DNA of 7,534 nt from NCBI GenBank assembly GCA_913009925.1, contig CAJVWY010000058.1:1-7534 (forward strand), read 5' to 3'. Below are positions 6,218 through 7,534 of the stretch, in pieces. The notes beneath the pieces are model-generated. The model was not told where the DNA came from and made no database searches. It saw only the letters and a program-made list of their open reading frames with translations. Origin of the DNA: an uncultured bacterium (lineage in GTDB: Bacteria; Actinomycetota; Thermoleophilia; BMS3ABIN01). Every line of letters begins with the position of its first letter. Positions within the stretch are counted from its first letter, which is position 1. A program made the position numbers and the translations under genes.

Positions 6218-7534
6218 TCAGGTAACGGCTATCACCTTGCAGCCCAGGAGGAAGTCGCCGCCGTTGCCGACGTTGATGCCATAGACGCACACCTTGTTGT
6301 CACCCGTACCCGCGTCATTCACCTGACCGCTGAAGCCGTGATTGGGACCGTAGCCAAAGGCGGCGGCGATATCGGGACGCGCGATATCGGCGGTAACACT
6401 ACCCGCCTTCACATCGTTCACGTAGATATCCACGTTGATAGGGCTCATGCCGGCATCCAGGTCCAGCGCCCAGCCGCTTACGTTGATCTTGCCCGTACCG
6501 CTATCCAGCGAGACGCCGTCCAGGCTGCCGAAGGGGTTGATGGTCACACTGACAGCCTTACAGCCCAACAGCACGTTGCCGCCCGGACTGCCTGGCTGGT
6601 TGATGCCATAGGCGCAGACGGTGTTGTTGCCGAAGGCCGCAGCATCTACCTTGCCGCTGAAGCCGTGATTGGGACCGTAGCCGAAGGCGGCACCGATGTC
6701 GGGACGGTCACCGTCGGCGATCAGCGGTCCCTTGAACTGGCCGTTGACGTAGAAGTGCACGTCGATGGCGCCGCTGCCGGCGTTGGGGTCGATGGCCCAG
6801 CCGCCCACGTTGATCTTGCCGGTAGCCCCGTCCACCGAGACGCCGTCCAGGCTGCCGAAGGGATTGCCAGTAGGTACATTGACCACCCTGCAGCCCAGCA
6901 GCACGTTGCCGCCCGCACTGCCTGGCTGGTTGATGCCGTAGGCGCAGACGGTGTTCTGGCCCGTGCCCGCGTTGTCCACCTGGCCGCTGTAGCCGTGATT
7001 GGGGCCGTAGCCAAAGGCGGTGCCGATATCGGGACGGTCGCCGTTAGCGGTCAGCGGTCCCTTGAACTGGCCGTTGACGTAGAGGTGCACGTCGATGGCG
7101 CCGCTGCCGGCGTTGGGGTCGATGGCCCAGCCGCCCACGTTGATCTTGCCCGTGGCCCCGTCCACCGAGACACCGTCCAGGCTGCCGAAGGGGTCGACCG
7201 CCACATTTACCGTCTTGCACCCCAGCGGCACGTTACCTCCCGGACCCTGGTTGATGCCATAGGCGCAGACCGTGTTGCTGGCGGCGTTGGCGGCCACCGT
7301 GTCGCTGAAGCCGTGGTTGTCGCCGTAGCCCGGGAAGGCGCTGCCCACGTCGGTCCTGGTGGCGTCAGCAGTAAAGGCGCCGCCCCACTGGCCGTTCACG
7401 TACACATGTACCTGGATGGGGCCGGTGGTGTTGGGGTCGATGGCCCAACCGCCCAGGCTGATCTGACCCGGATTGCTTGCGTCTTCAGAAACACCATTCA
7501 AATCGCCGAAGGGGTCGACCGCCAGATCCACCGT
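6218..7534 (-). CDS. Tandem-repeat, probably exported beta-rich protein (5' end outside window)
   Basis: The visible 439 codons consist entirely of four tandem repeats of about 107-110 residues, so what is seen is only the C-terminal part of a larger protein. Each unit runs PFGSLDGVS, GKINVGGWAIDP, IDVHxYVNGQ, RPDIGxAFGYGPNHGFSG, NTVCAYGIN and LLGCK, with two conserved cysteines (in VCAYGIN and LLGC) that could form one disulphide per unit. Alternating hydrophobic/polar patterns with many Gly and Asn suggest small beta domains. I associate these repeats with secreted or surface proteins of Actinomycetota, often behind enzymatic domains, but do not know a biochemical function. A GTG at 7529-7531 is not a start: the preceding codon (ACG, Thr) fits the TVxxAVDPFG repeat junction, so the frame simply enters from outside the window. 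Signal peptide and any catalytic domain would lie beyond 7534. The protein ends right after the fourth repeat, with no anchor or sorting signal. Confidence 0.85.
   Translation of the reverse strand, partial: TVDLAVDPFGDLNGVSEDASNPGQISLGGWAIDPNTTGPIQVHVYVNGQWGGAFTADATRTDVGSAFPGYGDNHGFSDTVAANAASNTVCAYGINQGPGGNVPLGCKTVNVAVDPFGSLDGVSVDGATGKINVGGWAIDPNAGSGAIDVHLYVNGQFKGPLTANGDRPDIGTAFGYGPNHGYSGQVDNAGTGQNTVCAYGINQPGSAGGNVLLGCRVVNVPTGNPFGSLDGVSVDGATGKINVGGWAIDPNAGSGAIDVHFYVNGQFKGPLIADGDRPDIGAAFGYGPNHGFSGKVDAAAFGNNTVCAYGINQPGSPGGNVLLGCKAVSVTINPFGSLDGVSLDSGTGKINVSGWALDLDAGMSPINVDIYVNDVKAGSVTADIARPDIAAAFGYGPNHGFSGQVNDAGTGDNKVCVYGINVGNGGDFLLGCKVIAVT
6221..7516 (-). repeat. Four tandem ~320-bp coding repeats (GWAIDP/NHGFS units)
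   Basis: Using the Asp or Asn before each PFG as the boundary, the units in protein order are 7516-7196 (107 codons), 7195-6866 (110), 6865-6539 (109) and 6538-6221 (106). Units 2 and 3 are the closest pair. Unit 4 is the most diverged at its start (GWALDLDAG in place of GWAIDPNAG, and DIYVNDVK in place of the HxYVNGQFK type). Unit 1 has AFPGYGDNHGFSD, where the others have AFGYGPNHG. The frame is kept across all junctions, with only small in-frame length changes near the unit ends. Confidence 0.9.
6721..7192 (-). repeat. Recent duplication inside the repeat array (6721-6862 and 7051-7192)
   Basis: The blocks 6721-6862 and 7051-7192, 330 bp apart, differ by my count at only 4 of 142 positions, all single-base substitutions. 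Similarity falls off on the side nearer the C-terminal part of each unit. Near-identity including third codon positions points to recent unit duplication or gene conversion between units 2 and 3. It also makes this region prone to short-read misassembly. Confidence 0.8.

Noticed and set aside
6221..7516. Regular repeats as a possible CRISPR array
   Set aside because: Units are about 320 bp, coding, in frame and diverged, with no short direct repeats separated by unique spacers.

Overview
The window looks like one end of a metagenomic or draft-genome contig from a moderately GC-rich bacterium, probably a member of the Actinomycetota. That placement is an inference. It rests mainly on the ~108-residue 'NPFGSLDGVS...GWAIDP...NHGFS...VCAYGIN...LLGC' repeats at the right end, a family I associate with secreted actinobacterial proteins. 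No rRNA, tRNA or housekeeping marker is present to confirm it.

Layout, left to right. Positions 1-157 are not biological: 92-157 is a complete Illumina P7/TruSeq adapter carrying the barcode of TruSeq index 27, and 1-91 is the homopolymer and noise that follow an adapter read-through. Genuine sequence starts at about 158, inside a minus-strand gene for a polytopic membrane protein (probable GT-C-type glycosyltransferase) that has lost its C-terminal end. A 300-bp divergent intergenic region follows. Next come a plus-strand SAM-dependent methyltransferase (1978-2868, visibly lower in GC), a convergent gap with a possible hairpin terminator, and a minus-strand pair overlapping by ATGA: methyltransferase (3878-4723), then kinase-fold protein with a C-terminal coiled coil (2925-3881). 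Divergent from the pair is a plus-strand GT2 glycosyltransferase (4969-6207). It meets, 10 bp away and head-on, a minus-strand gene for a tandem-repeat, cysteine-containing, probably exported protein that runs off the right edge (6218-7534).

Taken together, the first five genes look like part of a surface-polysaccharide or glycan-decoration locus: a membrane GT, a cytoplasmic GT2, two methyltransferases and a kinase-like protein. The most interesting point is the methyltransferase plus kinase plus coiled coil. In that order, and ending in an S-R-x-W-R motif, these are the parts of WbdD, the single-chain methyltransferase/kinase that caps Escherichia coli O9a O-polysaccharide and sets its length. 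Here they are split over two translationally coupled genes, with a much shorter coiled coil. I propose a split WbdD-like chain terminator as a testable hypothesis. The gene order (-, +, -, -, +, -) is unusually broken up for a polysaccharide cluster and suggests several small transcription units.
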